64,000 nt of DNA, taken from contig CM037782.1 of the NCBI GenBank assembly GCA_021229015.1, positions 45,263,040-45,327,039 on the forward strand, written 5' to 3'. The DNA is from Solen grandis (lineage: Eukaryota > Mollusca > Bivalvia > Adapedonta > Solenidae). Position numbers and translations under genes: made by a program. Of this stretch, positions 22,830-35,345 are shown one piece after another (the first letter of the stretch is position 1; the number at the start of each line of letters is the position of its first letter). The notes beneath the pieces are model-generated. The model had not been told where the DNA came from. It ran no database searches and saw nothing but the letters and a program-made list of their open reading frames with translations.

Positions 22830-24750
22830 AGGTCCATTTCCAATGGAGAAAATTATGTTGATCTTGCATGTGATAATAAATGTAAACTTTGGTAATCAAG
22901 TCGCACTTGTTAACAGTTTTACATGCAGTTTTTAGCTTTTGAATAAGCTGTTTTGATACATCGTAACTATCATTAACAACTGAATTAGGTAGATTTTTTT
23001 TACCTTCGGAAGTATCAGTTAAAATGATCAGTTTTCCCTGGGTGACTAATGGGATTTGTGAGTGGTTTTATCATTTAACATAAGATTGTTTTGTCAGTAG
23101 CGTATGGTTCCTCATTTTTTTATTACAGATTTAATGAAATTAATCAAAAATAGCATTATGGTTTTACAGTGATCGAACACAGTAGGCATTCTGAAAGAAA
23201 AGAATGAATGCTTTATAAGATACAGAATAAGAAACAAAACAAAAATATGATCAGCATTTTTGTCTTGTATAAGGTGACTGCGAAATCGAGAGTTAGACAT
23301 CAAAACCTTCAAGATTAGATGGTCGCCTATATAGATTTAGATGTATTTATATTTAAACAATGCTGTGTTATACTACATGCCCGTTCTTCCTATTCCTTAC
23401 GTCAAAGAAAACTAAGTCATATGTTATTGTAAGACGCAGCCAACATTATTTCCACAACATTAGATTTATATTGCTGGAGCGGACATCATATTTCAAACAT
23501 TTAACGTGTGCAGCCTGTTCTCGAAATATTTACGTTCCATTCGAACGCATTTACGTCTTGATTTATTGTTTTCACATCTTGTCTTATTCCCCACCAACAT
23601 TTGCATCAGCTTATGTTTCAGCCGCAAAATCACCACCGCTGTTGACCTGATTGTGTATTTATCTCACCAGGAACTACAGAAATTTGTTACATCAATGCTC
23701 TAGCGAATAAACCAGCAACCTATTATATTGGTACGGTAATGTATTTACTATAACAAACTGGAAGGTACTTTTGTCTAACTGATAAGCGTGTTTTCTTGTA
23801 ATTATCTCAGGAAATGTGTATAACTCATTTTCACCAGCATCTTCAGTCTCAGGAACCTCCACACTTTGGTAGTAGCAGCTGCCTTTAACTGGCTTTGTAG
23901 TAAACCGGCGGTTCCAATCTGTTTTGCTCTCAGTTTGGATGATTCCCGACGCAGAAAAACAATGACTTATGTCATCTGCAAGCGAGCATCATCTCGAACA
24001 ATGCAATAATCGTTGGAACGAGTTTTGGTTCTGAATCAACGCGAGCCTACATCCTGGCGATTGTAGCCAGCGGTGAAATAGAATATATCTTAGCAGGTGT
24101 GCCTTGGCGAGATGGGGGGAAACTTTATTTTTAATGGAAAATGCTGTAGGATAATACTGGATGTGATTAAAGATACAGAATACCTATTTATTCACAATCA
24201 ACCAACACCTATAGATCGTTATCTTCTGATATATCTAAGATTGCTCTAGTTCTAGAAAGAAGACTTAAGTTAATTCTGTGTATATGATTTTCCTTACGGA
24301 TTCCTTTTGAAAAAAAATGAAAGTGGATTTGAGTCAAAAGAGCCTGATGTAAATGTTTTCATTTCCCGACATTCAGCTCTTAAAATATACATTTACCACT
24401 GTCCTAGCAAGCCCTAATTTCCATGCAGCTGTCTTAGGATGCACTTTACTTGTGGAATAAGTACAAACATTCGTATACAAATCAAGTGCAGAAAAGATTT
24501 CGTAAGTGTTTAGTGTTAAATTCCCAAAACATAGCAATGCAGCTTTAATACAATAATCCTCGTGTTTTGCATGATAAATGCAAAGCCAGATACACGGGAT
24601 TTTCTTCCAATCATGTTTAATCTAATCCGAGAGACGCAGTAAACGGACATTGGTACATTGCTTTATGTTAATTAGACGCGCATTACACATTGTGCAAATA
24701 TATTTAACCGAAATCAAATACGCGACAATGTTAAACAAAGGTATATTAAA
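22830..24750. other. No supported feature; one less AT-rich patch
   Basis: The stretch is mostly AT-rich. Between about 23830 and 24110 the G+C content rises, but every frame I read there is broken by stops, and no SINE boxes are clear. Confidence 0.4.
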
Positions 24751-24760
24751 AACATGAGAG

Positions 24761-24957
24761 ACCGGTCCCGGTGGCAGGGTAATTAGAGCGTTCGATACCC
24801 AGCCGTTAAAATGGTACTAGTACATTTTCATTGTGTTTGGTGGGCATAACATAAGGGCGTGTCAGAATAATGTGACTGGGTGTAGTATATTTTGCATGAT
24901 ATATCGCAATATATTAACAAAATATATATGCTGACAGGACATTAAATCAAAACAAGG
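24761..24957 (+). mobile_element. Degraded tRNA-derived SINE
   Basis: The head starts 'accggtcccggtggcaggg', 'attagagcgttcgatac', but the B-box region is collapsed. The body shows 'aaaatggtactag' and 'gtcagaataatgtgactggg', and the tail 'ggacattaaatcaaaaca'. This is clearly the family at 25604 with a deletion in the head and heavy divergence. Confidence 0.65.
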
Positions 24958-25199
24958 AAATCAGACTACGCCGAGATCATTTGATTTATTTACAATAGCA
25001 CTGTCATATGGTTGTGTAGTGACAGTCTATGTATGAAGACAAACATTTGCATATCAATCAGCTGGTCTTGATAAAAGAGTGGTTAGATTATTAAAGTATA
25101 TATCACATTTACACAATAGATAAGGGAAAAGGGCCCCCAATGTCTTATCAACGAAACAGTAGTTGACAGCTTGCATATATGTGTATCTGACAGTTTAAA

Positions 25200-25600
25200 C
25201 ACGGCTTAGCTTTTGGTATGTACTAAGCCAACTTTGATTTTATGCAAATTGCAAACAAAGCTTTGCTTTGATTTCATATAAAGAACAACACGACATAGCC
25301 GTAAATATATACAAACAAAACTTTGCTTTTATATCTTAAAAAGTGTAAATCATTCATAGCTTTGAATTTATACGGACTATAACTATTGCTGAGCTTTGAC
25401 CTTATGTTAAGTACAAATGTAGCTTAGCTTTGAATGTATACACATTATAAACACAGCTTTCCTTTCTTTCATCCCTTTTTTTCCAAACATAGCTTTATTA
25501 CACCATTTCCATTACTTACACACACCTTTAAACTGACTTTTTTAACTAACAGAGATACAGCTTAGCTTTGTTTTAAACAAAGGATAAACAAAGCTAAGAT
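25200..25600 (+). repeat. Diverged tandem-like array based on 'agctttg'
   Basis: Motifs such as 'acggcttagctttt', 'aagctttgctttgatttc', 'aaactttgcttttat', 'tagctttgaatttatac', 'gagctttgacctta' and 'cttagctttgaatgtatac' recur at roughly 50-70 bp spacing over about 400 bp. Units are too diverged for a clean consensus by eye. Similar text ('aacataaaactctttg') appears just right of the SINE at 25604-25914, suggesting the SINE inserted into this array. Confidence 0.55.
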
Positions 25601-25603
25601 TGA

Positions 25604-25914
25604 CCGTCCCCGGTGGCCGAGTGGTTAGAGCGTCCGCCTCGGGAACGAGGGGTCGTGGGTTCGATCCCCGGCCGCGACATACCAAAGTCGTGAAAAATGG
25701 TACTGTTATAGCTCCCCTGCTTGGCGCTCAGCATATAAGGGTAGTTGCAGGACTGGTTGATTCGGTGTCTGGGTAAAGTGACTGGATGTGGTATCATGCC
25801 TCATGTCTACGGCGTGATACTGCAGTGTGGCAACACTATATCTGTCTCAAGTAGACATCGTCTCCAAATGACTGAAATACTGTCGGTTGGATGTTAAACA
25901 TAACAAACAAACAA
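25604..25914 (+). mobile_element. Near-complete tRNA-derived SINE (best copy of the main family)
   Basis: The head 'ggtggccgagtggttagagcg' (A-box) and 'gtgggttcgatccccggcc' (B-box) could both drive RNA polymerase III. The body contains 'tgcttggcgctcagcatata', 'ggtgtctgggtaaagtgac', 'gtggtatcatgcc' and 'tctacggcgtgatactgcag'. The end reads 'aaatgactgaaatactgtcg', 'atgttaaac' and (aaac)n. Length is about 310 bp. It resembles tRNA-derived SINEs described from many molluscs, but the family name should come from a library search. No clear target-site duplication was found. Confidence 0.9.
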
Positions 25915-26640
25915 GGCATTAATGTTACACACAATGCAAACATAAAACTCTTTGTTTTACATGCGTGTTCATGGTACAAGCACAACATTTTGCCTGCCAC
26001 ATAAATGTCACACTGAATCTTATTGTGATATAAACTTAATGGCCAGTCAATGAGACAGTGTTGGTCTAATTTAGTTGTCTTAAGTCACTTTCCGTGCAAA
26101 TAATGTCAAAAAGCCCCAGGGTGTCTCACAATATCTTATTTTAGACCTCAGTGGTTTTATTCTTTGAAATTAATGAAAACTTAAAATATGAAGTGGGTAA
26201 ACTTCTCAGGGCGCTAGTGCATTCCTTTGCTATCTAAAAAGGTTACATAGGATTAAGAGCTATAAACATAGATGTCTAACATATTTGCGTATACAGGTGG
26301 TTTCTCCGACATTTCATGCAGTGGTTCACATTCCCTAATCTATCTCGCCTGCTCTTGGAAACGTCTGTGCAATACTGTCTCGTATGATGACACCAACCAC
26401 ACGCACGCCTTAATATTTGGCGACACTAACGAGTTTCATACGTAAAAATTTAACTTAAACGTAATTAGAAATTTGTCGTCTAGTCGCAATGGTCCGCATG
26501 ATTTGACACTTCTGTAGCCAATTTGATAGTCCTTTGTAATAAGAAAGGTAGCAATCTCATGTCTTACTTACTGGAATCGTTGTGATGGAGCCGTCAGCCC
26601 GCCACGAAGCAATCAGGAAACCGGATTTAATTAGAAGCAA

Positions 26641-26890
26641 CCGGTCTCAGTCAGTAAACAGAACGTCGGCTCCGTAACCCGGAGGTCCTGGTTCAATCCC
26701 TTGCCTCGACATAGAGATATATTTATGGGGGTCAGTGACTGGTCTCCCTCGTGTCAAGATAGCAGACTGGGAGTGATGTCATGTCACTTGCTAACTGCGT
26801 TATTTCTCAACCTTATACCTGCCTCATTTAGACGAACTCCCCAAAAATGAGTGTAGTTCTGGCTTGAAGACATTAACAAAAAAAAAAAAT
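26641..26890 (+). mobile_element. Diverged tRNA-derived SINE with poly-A-like end
   Basis: The head shows 'gaacgtcggctccgtaaccc' and B-box 'ctggttcaatcccttgcc'. The body keeps 'gtcaagatagcagactgggag', 'gatgtcatgtcac' and 'ctcatttagacgaactcccc', all diverged from the main family. It ends in an A-rich tract. The A-box is largely lost. Confidence 0.65.
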
Positions 26891-26973
26891 AAAATAAACC
26901 CACGAGATTACCTGTGTCTCGGTAGATGTTATATTAAAACTTTGAACTGTTTTGTGTCTGCTAGCCCAGTGTG

Positions 26974-27159
26974 TTATGTATTCCATTCCAAAGCTTCATT
27001 GATAAATATTAGATCCAATTGTTTGTGAGAATGAGAAACGAGATTTAGAAACATGATGGGTTTTTGTGGTACGACCAGACGGTGTAAATCCAGCAAGTCA
27101 TAGCAATCCCAAGCTGGTAATATAAAATTGTCTCCGACGAATTGGACTAACTTCAAATT
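26974..27159 (-). CDS. Candidate terminal exon, unknown gene
   Basis: On the reverse strand a pyrimidine-rich acceptor, 'tgtgcttgtcttgtgcag', is followed by an open frame of 61 codons and a TAA. The peptide begins NLKLVQFVGDNFILPAWDCY and ends LIFINEALEWNT. The composition is varied and protein-like. The frame is also open further upstream, so the acceptor is inferred. No polyadenylation signal stands nearby and no family is recognised. A transposon fragment is an alternative. Confidence 0.22.
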   Translation of the reverse strand, partial: NLKLVQFVGDNFILPAWDCYDLLDLHRLVVPQKPIMFLNLVSHSHKQLDLIFINEALEWNT

Positions 27160-28469
27160 CTGCACAAGACAAGCACAAGTCTCATTATAACAATAAAAAC
27201 TGTCTACAAAACAGCTGTTTTGTTTAAAGAAGTCATTTTGTACCATTAAAGCATAATGCAAACACCACTTATGTCATTTAGACTAGAATGAACTTGTCAA
27301 AGCATCGTGATTTCAGTAAAATTCTTATTTATTTTGACTTATTTAAAAGATATATATTTATTTAATATTTTCGCATTTTTCCTATGTTATGTGAAATGTA
27401 AGTTAGATTTAAACGGTCACGTTAGCCTCCGGTCACATCAGCAACAGCGGTCACTTCTTATCAACTTTCTTTTCCTAACAACCGTTATTTCAAAACCCAC
27501 TGAGACGGCTTTTTTGTTGTTTTTTTGTCTTTTTTTTTTTTTTTGATTTTTATTATTTTAAAAGGATTTGACAGGAGCTTTTGACATTATTTCTATCACT
27601 GAATAAACCTCTTTGCTAATCTGGAATGAATGTCTTATGTTTAAATATATTCTGATAAACCAGTGTTCAGTAAGGGTTCTTTATTATGGGTTGGTGTGTC
27701 GTCGACACATGAGTGAAAACTAAGAGAGTATGTATAGTTCTTGCATTATATTCTTAAACAACATCACCTCTTTTTTTAATGAGTCACTTAAGTCTGAGAA
27801 CAAAATGGCTCCCCTCATTCACTGGCACTCCATCAAGAAGTGCAGTACAGCGATGTTAATTGTGCATGAAGGAGAGCATTAACTTTTGTGAACTTTCCAT
27901 GTTGCTGTAACCGTTCACATATTTTTATAGAATAAACATTTACATCTTCATGCAAGAGAGAAATCATTCCATTCTATTGAAGTAATTTCCTGGACTAAAA
28001 TGGAACAAGCCAAAGGTAAACATGCAATGGCTCTAGCTGAATCTGATACAGCAGTGAATGGGAATTTGTGGGTATGCTTAAGCGCTTATCAGACTCTCTT
28101 TCTCTGAAATCTGGCTGTAAGTTGAACAGAAAAATAAACAAAGTCTGCAACGAACCCTATTATGCAGGTGTAGTATCAACAAAGTCTTCTATTTTATCGT
28201 GCGATGTAACAATAAAAGTAGCATGAAGCAATACACAGTCAGGCAGGCGATGTACCAGATCACCGGTTTTCAGATAAGTCTCGTTTGTAATATTTGTGAG
28301 GCTGCCAGGTTTTCAACCGCTGGGTCTCTGTTTCGAAACCTCCACGGCGCCCGTATTTTTCTAACATTTGGTTTCCGCCTTGAGCAAAAAGGTAAAGAAA
28401 AAAAATCTCGAACATATTGTTGCTATTTTTTGGCGTCATTCTAAATAATAAATAAACAAATCAAATCAA

Positions 28470-29690
28470 ACAGTTCTCTTTCTGACTGCACGATTAATCA
28501 GTGTGTCGTTTTCACACATTTTTACCATCAACACTATCTGACAATTCCAAGTTTCCAGGACATAACCGTTAATTTGAAAATGTCCGTACTGACAGTTCCC
28601 GCTGGCGGCAAAAATATATTTTGGAGCAGACGTAACACAGCGTGATATTGTCGTCGTTAGTAAATCTCATTATGTTAATAATGCTATTTGAATTGCTGCC
28701 TAGAACGGAACGAGTTTATTTTCTACAAAACATGATTCATTTTGTATATAGATGTCTTAATTTTAGATTTAAAAAGATGGTAGATAGGTGCTGTACACTA
28801 TTTAAATAAAACTAGATGATCCCTAGAATCTGCTATGAGTCTATGGTGAAATTGAATTTGCATATTTAGTAGTATATAGAGTTTGTTTGTTTTGTTTTTT
28901 TGTTGCTGTTTTTTTCGCCATTTTTTATGGGTAGGTATTATTCCTTACTCAAGCAGTTATCCGGTACAAATTGTTTGTATTGTCAAAATGATCGCTACTA
29001 AACCAGTGATTTAATAGTTTTTGAGTCTTGCAAAAGTCTTCTATACACCTACATATACAAAATTGTATTTAACTAAAACTTAAGATAATCCGCCCATCAT
29101 TAAATTATGATCATTGTCATTCAAATGCTTAAAAGGACTTCAGTGGAGATTAAGGCATCCATTAACTTGGAGTTATAGGTTATTTTGCTCTATGTCTATA
29201 AAGGACAGACAGAATGCTTGCATTTACTCTACAATTTCCATTATTAATTTAATGATGGATCGATTACCTTAAATTTCCTTTTTAACCTCATTTAAAATCA
29301 ACATTTGCATTTTAAGGAATGCGTTTCAATGGTACCTTGCCTTAACCAGGGACCTTAATTTGTCTATCTACTCTTTCTGTATTTTAGATTCGGGATTTTT
29401 TTTGTGTGTTGGAAAGGCCGCTTAAGTAAGGTTCTCGCTTATTTTTTTGTATTAAACGAAAGCCCCTTATTCTTTGCCATGTGCACCAAAAGGTGTCCGA
29501 AATAGGATTTGAAAAATATAAAACTTCAGGGGAAGAGAGTAAACCGTACAAACTCCTATCAACAGTTAGAGGTTTTTTACCAACTTGTTTCAATCTTAAC
29601 AAAGATCTGTCAAAAATACTATTTTAAGGGGATCATAACTCTTTAAAAAGAATTAGATAAAGAGGCGTGTCTTTCACAAGTGAATGGGAT
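28470..29690. other. AT-rich stretch with no supported feature
   Basis: Nothing identifiable beyond homopolymer runs. A possible SINE relic just before it (28280-28470) was judged too weak to call. Confidence 0.45.
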
Positions 29691-29697
29691 TTTGCCA

Positions 29698-29698
<1 letters not shown>

Positions 29699-29740
<42 letters not shown>
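29699..29740. repeat. (TA)n microsatellite
   Basis: About 20 uninterrupted TA units. This is a simple repeat, prone to length variation and self-pairing. Confidence 0.95.
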
Positions 29741-29744
<4 letters not shown>

Positions 29745-29899
29745 ATAGTTTCATTTCTAGTCCTAAAAGTATATATAATGGTTTTATTTATATATATATA
29801 TAATCAGACTCGACGCGTTTATATAAAGACACGCGATGCGACATTCCTGTATTGTCCCTTGTTGAATAACAAGTTATGTATAAAAAGGTGATTAAGAAC

Positions 29900-32440
29900 G
29901 AAATACGTGGAGTGAAATTAAGAAGGGTAATTTAAAGGAAGTCTTTTATCAAGAAAAGAAGAGTGGGCGTAAAGTACCTCAACATGTGTGCCTCGTTGAT
30001 TATTTTATAATTAAACATAATTACAAACAAGGGGAATTATGAACCAGTTTTCTTTTCTTTTTCTTTCTCTGTGTGTTTGTGTGTGAAAGAAATTAATTAT
30101 TAAAGGATAAAAACAATGAGGCATTTATCACAATAAGATTACGTTTTAATCAGTGCATTATTTTTGGTAGTAACCTTTAAATATTTCGCTTTCATTCAAG
30201 TTGTTTTTCCTCAAAAATATTTTTCGTTGTGTCAATACGCTGCTTTCAATAATTTATCTTGATTTTCCTCATGGATAGAGAATAATCATATATCTTTGAT
30301 AGAGGCTATTACAAAGGATGAATATTTGAATCTGAACTGGTTGACCTACTTTTTATTTTACCTACTGATCTACCTTCATTTTATAATCTACTTTCACCAT
30401 ATAAATTAAATTAATATACCATGACTTTTTTAAGTTCGATGCATTTTCTATTTGATGGATTTGGTAATATTATTTATAAATTGTGGTAAATGCAATGGTC
30501 TTGCTCAATATTCTATTATGTTCCCTTATTCTGTGGTTTCGAAAAAGAAATATTACCCACATGTTCAATCGTATGCCATTTTTCTGATGTTATTAAATAC
30601 TTTATAGTTTACCAAGGTTCACAGTGTTTATCTACGTTGTCAACCAAGAGTACGTGTACAAATAATTCAGAGAAACAATTCTAGTGGAGTCTCCGCACAA
30701 CATTATAAAAGAGGTGCAATAAATCGAGGTCCGGATGAGGACATGTGAACTATTCGAATGATCGAGATAGTACAATTAAATAAGTAATAAAGCGTGTGTC
30801 GGGATAAGGAATATGCAGGCATTGTATTCGAGAACTCGCGCCTCGGAATTTACTCTTTGATGGTTTAATGTAGGCCTGTTCTATTTTCTTAGGATTTATT
30901 GTTCAGTAAGAGATTTCCGGCACTGCGGCAGTACGACGCCCATTTGAATGAAACAGTGATCCCAATGATTTTTTTTCTCTTTTTCTGAAAATATAAACAA
31001 TGCACTTGCGATATTACAAAGAATTGAATTGAAGTACGAATAACTGAAAAGATAGGATAATTGCAAGTATTGGAAAACCGGGGTGTTTTTTTTTTATATT
31101 GTCCGGAATAAATCTCGGACTAGGCATTATGTTCGAATTTAGCCATATAAATGTAAATACAAGAAGATGTAAGAAACGCCATCTTGAATTCTTTGAGTCG
31201 AATTAGATTGATCGAAGTAGGCTACGTATCCAAATTTCATTGCTGGGGGAGCGCGTGCAGCACACATATAAGAATGCAAGCAACCACAACGATTTTATTG
31301 CACTCTGCATACCATTCTTCTGAGATGTAAAGCTTACTTCAGCATTTCATTGTGAAATGATCAAGAAACACCACAATATGCGAATACTGCAGTCTAATGG
31401 TATGTTGGGGGCATTAGTAAACGAAAGATAAATAGTACTGCAGTTGTTAAAAGCAGGTTTTATCTCAATATCCTAATTGCTTCATTAACATTGACATATT
31501 GCAATGACTTCAAGCACGATATTTTATATCATCATATATAACATTTAAATAGAACATGTGTGTTTAGGAAGATTGTATATATGATCATTTGCAAGAAGCA
31601 GAGTACAAGTGAAAATATACTGTTTTTATATGGCCTCAAGTGAAAGCAATTACTAACTTTTTTTCAATAAAATCATCACATGTGTCTTTTTTTGTCTTTT
31701 TTTTTTCGAGGAGGTGGGCGGGGAGGATATTACTTTTTCCCTGTGTAGAGCCTCAAACGACATTTTCCGAAAGCATGAAGGAATATACCTATATCTAACT
31801 AATAGATCATTTCACAAGAGGATCTGCAATTTCCGGTATAATTCCTTGTTTTAAATTGACCAATCACATGACTGGGAAAAACTTTCAAATATATCCGTAT
31901 TTCCCTTTGAACAATGTGTGGAATTATACACCAGCATTTAGATAAGGTGTTCGGGAAGTGCTCGATGATTTACGTAGGTTTACGTCACATTGGAAAGGTC
32001 TATTTTACTGTTACATTCTACCTCCACTGACACACAGGCAAAATAATTAAGAAACTCAAAATAAGCATTTTTTAAGAAAGTGTACGTTGATGACACCATA
32101 TGTACAAAATTCCATTTTTCGCACAGCGAGTGCACTTGGCGTTTAACTTCATTTGCAGCCATTCAATCTTAAAGATTATATCGTATCACGTTAAACTTTT
32201 ATTTATTCTCTTATCTGTATAAACGTAAAATGTCTGGGATTGATTGATTTAGAGCCAGAAAATGTATCCAAGACCGACTGATAGTGGAAACTGTTTACAC
32301 CTCTATCAAGTAATTGAGTGATCTATTTTTATATATTTATGTGTAATTTGATTGGACACAGACGTCTTAATAGCTGCTATAATTCTCTGCTTTCATTCAG
32401 AGGAAAGAATGACTGACACCCATGGCTAAATTAAATACAG
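29900..32440. other. AT-rich stretch with no supported feature
   Basis: No SINE head, tandem repeat or exon of note. Open frames are short and look random. Confidence 0.5.
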
Positions 32441-32462
32441 TTTCACCTTTTACTATAGTTAT

Positions 32463-32625
32463 AGCGACCAAACGGGTTAGGTTAGTGACGTTACCATCTC
32501 TTACACCTCACAGGTGTGGATCCGAATCCCGTTAGGGTAACCAGGGCTTTTCTTGTGACAAAAAGCTTCCAGTTGGTTCGTAGGTAATTCGGCGGTTGAA
32601 CTCGGGTACCTATGTACACTCAAGG
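32463..32625 (+). mobile_element. Degraded tRNA-derived SINE, separate subfamily
   Basis: A tRNA-like head with 'acgggttaggttagtgacg' and B-box 'gtggatccgaatcccg' is followed by 'gcttccagttggttcgtagg' and 'aactcgggtacctatgtac'. These echo a SINE type with a 'ggttctacccggtgc' body, a fragment of which is at 58705-58790. The 3' end is lost. Confidence 0.5.
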
Positions 32626-33150
32626 TCCAATAGTCCAATAAAGTTTATACTAGTGCTGTTAATTCATTAATTTTCGCTTAGACTACTTTTTATTCTGTAT
32701 AGGAATCTACATATATCATTAAAACAAACACCTGCGTACGGTGTCGTTTATAATCTACTTAGATCTCTTACATCTAAATAAATAAAACGTACCCACGAAA
32801 TTGAAAATACATCATCAACGAAATTCGATGACAACGGAAATTTCACAGTACGAGGACCTCTCTATGTAATTATATATGACTAGTTCTGAGTTATTGCTTG
32901 AAACAGATGCCTATCTTCTCCTCAGATCCCGACGAATGTACGCTTCAAGTGCATTCAATGATGAAAATAGGTATAGCCGTTGTTTTGATTTCATTTTTAA
33001 AGTGCTTTGTTTATCTGTGATCTGTAAAGACGCCCAGAAGGTAAATATTTCCGTCTGTTGTTACGTAAAGACGGTTACAGCCTAGTCACCCTGCGGTACA
33101 GTAACTTTTCTTTTGCTAATCGGCGACATGTATTTTTGGACGATTCACAT

Positions 33151-33418
33151 ATACCGACAGCATTTCAGTCATTTGGAGACAATGTCTTATTGAGACAGAT
33201 ATAGTGCTGCCAGTAGACGTGTGGCATGATACCACACCCAGTCACATTAAATCGACACCGGGCCAACCAGTCCTGGAATTACACTTACATGCTGAGCGCC
33301 AAGTAAGGGAGCTATACCAGAACCATTTTTACGACTTTTGCATGTCGCGGCCAGGGATCGAACCCACGAACTCCCGATTTCGGTGCGGACGCTCTAACCA
33401 CTCGGCCAACGGGACCGG
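33151..33418 (-). mobile_element. Near-complete tRNA-derived SINE, reverse strand
   Basis: Read in reverse: head 'cggtcccgttggccgagtgg', 'ttagagcgtccgc', B-box 'gggttcgatccctggcc', then the body blocks 'ccttacttggcgctcagcat', 'gcccggtgtcgatttaatg', 'ggtgtggtatcatgccac' and 'aaatgactgaaatgctgtcg'. The terminal 'gttaaac(aaac)n' is missing or replaced, so the 3' end is slightly truncated. Confidence 0.88.
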
Positions 33419-34367
33419 TATATACAAATATGTGATTTAATAGGTTGATCTGATTAAATATGTTGAAATGCTTATCGACGGCATGCAATAATGAGATATG
33501 CATATATATGTATGATGGAATGCTCATATTACTGATATTACATATGCTATATGTTTTCCGTTGTTTATCGCTATGAATATGCATATTGCAATTTTTCACC
33601 CAAAATAATCATTTTCGTAAGATGAAATAATGATCGGTATTATGTGTCATGTAGAACTGAATTTGAACGCCCGTATATTTTCTTCATGAATATGTTATAT
33701 TTTTTTTTAATTTGAAAAGGGTGAAGAAATTACAAGCAGTTCATACATTTTCCGTTTTAATAAGGAGATTGGAAGTAGTTTGAAAAATTAATATTACTTT
33801 CTTAATATCTAAAATGTAATTGTATAATATTAGCGGTGGTTAAAAATCTCAACTATCACACTGCACGATGCAATCTTTTAGGTATCTCGACAATCTTTCT
33901 AATAGTTTATAACACGATATTTATATAAAATAGTCCCATAAATAAAACAACCCCTTTAATGCTAAGCGACCTTAAACACAAATTAAAATTAGACAACAAT
34001 TGATTCCCTCAAATATTAAGGAACTGAGACTCTCGGGTCCCGTTTTCAAGTTGGAAATTTGCCATTAACCGGACACCTCGGGTCTTCGATTTGACCCAGT
34101 TATAGATTATTTCAGAATATTTCATGCTTTGTATGACACCTGTGTAATATTTAGGCCTTCAAATTTCAGCATTCTTAGCGAATGATAAATGCGTGTAACT
34201 GAATTCTTTCCATGTGTGCGAATGACAGCCAGTGACCAAATTTACAACGTAGTAAATTATAAATGCGTATAAAGAAGGTAGTCCCATTCGGGGCGATATA
34301 TTGCACACATGGGCTAAAGCTTTTTTCAACATTTTATATTTACGCATATGTAGGTTATTTAAGTTAC

Positions 34368-34407
34368 TGGATGGATGGATGAATTGGTGAATGGATGGAT
34401 GGATGGA
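34368..34407. repeat. (GGAT)n microsatellite, interrupted
   Basis: Two short runs of ggat units are separated by 'gaattggtga'. Simple repeat. Confidence 0.9.
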
Positions 34408-34429
34408 ACGATAGTTGAGCTGATAAACA

Positions 34430-34470
34430 GAAAGAAAGAAAGAAAGAAAGAAAGAAGAAAAAAGAAAGAA
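34430..34470. repeat. (GAAA)n microsatellite
   Basis: A run of gaaa units with a one-step interruption. Simple repeat; a further purine-rich tract follows at 34523-34557. Confidence 0.9.
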
Positions 34471-34755
34471 CATATACATAGATAAAAAGCCAGACAGTAT
34501 GTCAATCAGGCGAGCTGCAAAGTAGAAAGAAAAAAAAGAAGGAAAGGAAGACAGATAAAACTAAAAGCCAGTGTGGTCTGGTAAGCCGGGCTTTCTCTGT
34601 ATACCCAACTGTTTATTTGCCCAACCTTACTCCATTCCAGTAGATAAATATTTACAAGATTTATGTATCGTTCATTTTATTTAACAGACGTAAGGCATAT
34701 TCATTAAATACAAATTATTTCTTGGTTAAGATACGAGATAATATAAAACAATGAC

Positions 34756-34916
34756 CTGTTTATCTATCCACCCGTTTGTCTGTCTGTCTACCTGACTGTC
34801 TGTTTGCCTATAAGTATGTTCATCTGTATATCTATATATCTTTCCAGTTCCATCACGTTTCTGCTATTTTACCTAGTAATATATTTTATCTGTCCATCCA
34901 TCCATCTGTTTATTGG
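34756..34916. repeat. Degenerate CTGT/ATCC-type low-complexity tract
   Basis: Loose repeats of 'tctgtctgtc', 'tatctatatatc' and 'ccatccatcc' extend over about 160 bp. The apparent serine- and tyrosine-rich open frames here are products of this low complexity. Confidence 0.6.
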
Positions 34917-35193
34917 TATATTTATGAAGAATTTTGTAAGATTTCTATCAACGGATGCAAAATGTGATGCACAATACACACATTTCACAACAAGTAGGTT
35001 GCTCAATACACATAATACTCTTAGGTATAAATATAAACTATTTATTTTTACACTCCTTGAAGGGGACTGCTATTTATAATCTGCTTATCGCAGGAACCGG
35101 ATAAACATCTCGCTTAAAAACACATTAGTACTTGAATTTTATCAACTGTCACTTATATCAAGTAAATTTAAACCAATTTATTTGTCGCCGATA

Positions 35194-35345
35194 TGGACAT
35201 TAGTTCTTACAACTCCTCCCTCTCGAGGGTTCCTTGGGTTGGACCAGTATTTTGCGCCTGGGGTGGTCATGAAAAATCCATGTCCCCATCGGGATTCGAA
35301 AACACAAAATTCGGATCCGCAGTTGGATATAATACCTTTTTACCA
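35194..35345 (-). mobile_element. tRNA-derived SINE, 'ggatccgaa' family, reverse strand
   Basis: In reverse the sequence reads 'ctgcggatccgaattttg', B-box-like 'ttttcgaatcccgatgg', 'ccccaggcgcaaaatactgg', 'tccaacccaagg' and 'ctcgagagggaggagttgta'. It aligns with 19166-19350 in the same order. The A-box half and the final 'aatcgatgtaaa' tail are missing. Confidence 0.75.

Noticed and set aside
28280..28470. Possible SINE ('gggtctctgtttcgaaacc' B-box-like)
   Set aside because: No A-box at the right distance and no body or tail shared with any SINE in the window.
34017..34100. Two 'ctcgggtc' copies around a short spacer
   Set aside because: Only eight bases repeat and nothing else aligns, so this is likely coincidence.
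34804..35079. 91-codon frame rich in Ser, Ile and Tyr
   Set aside because: It begins within a CTGT/ATCC low-complexity tract, which explains its composition.
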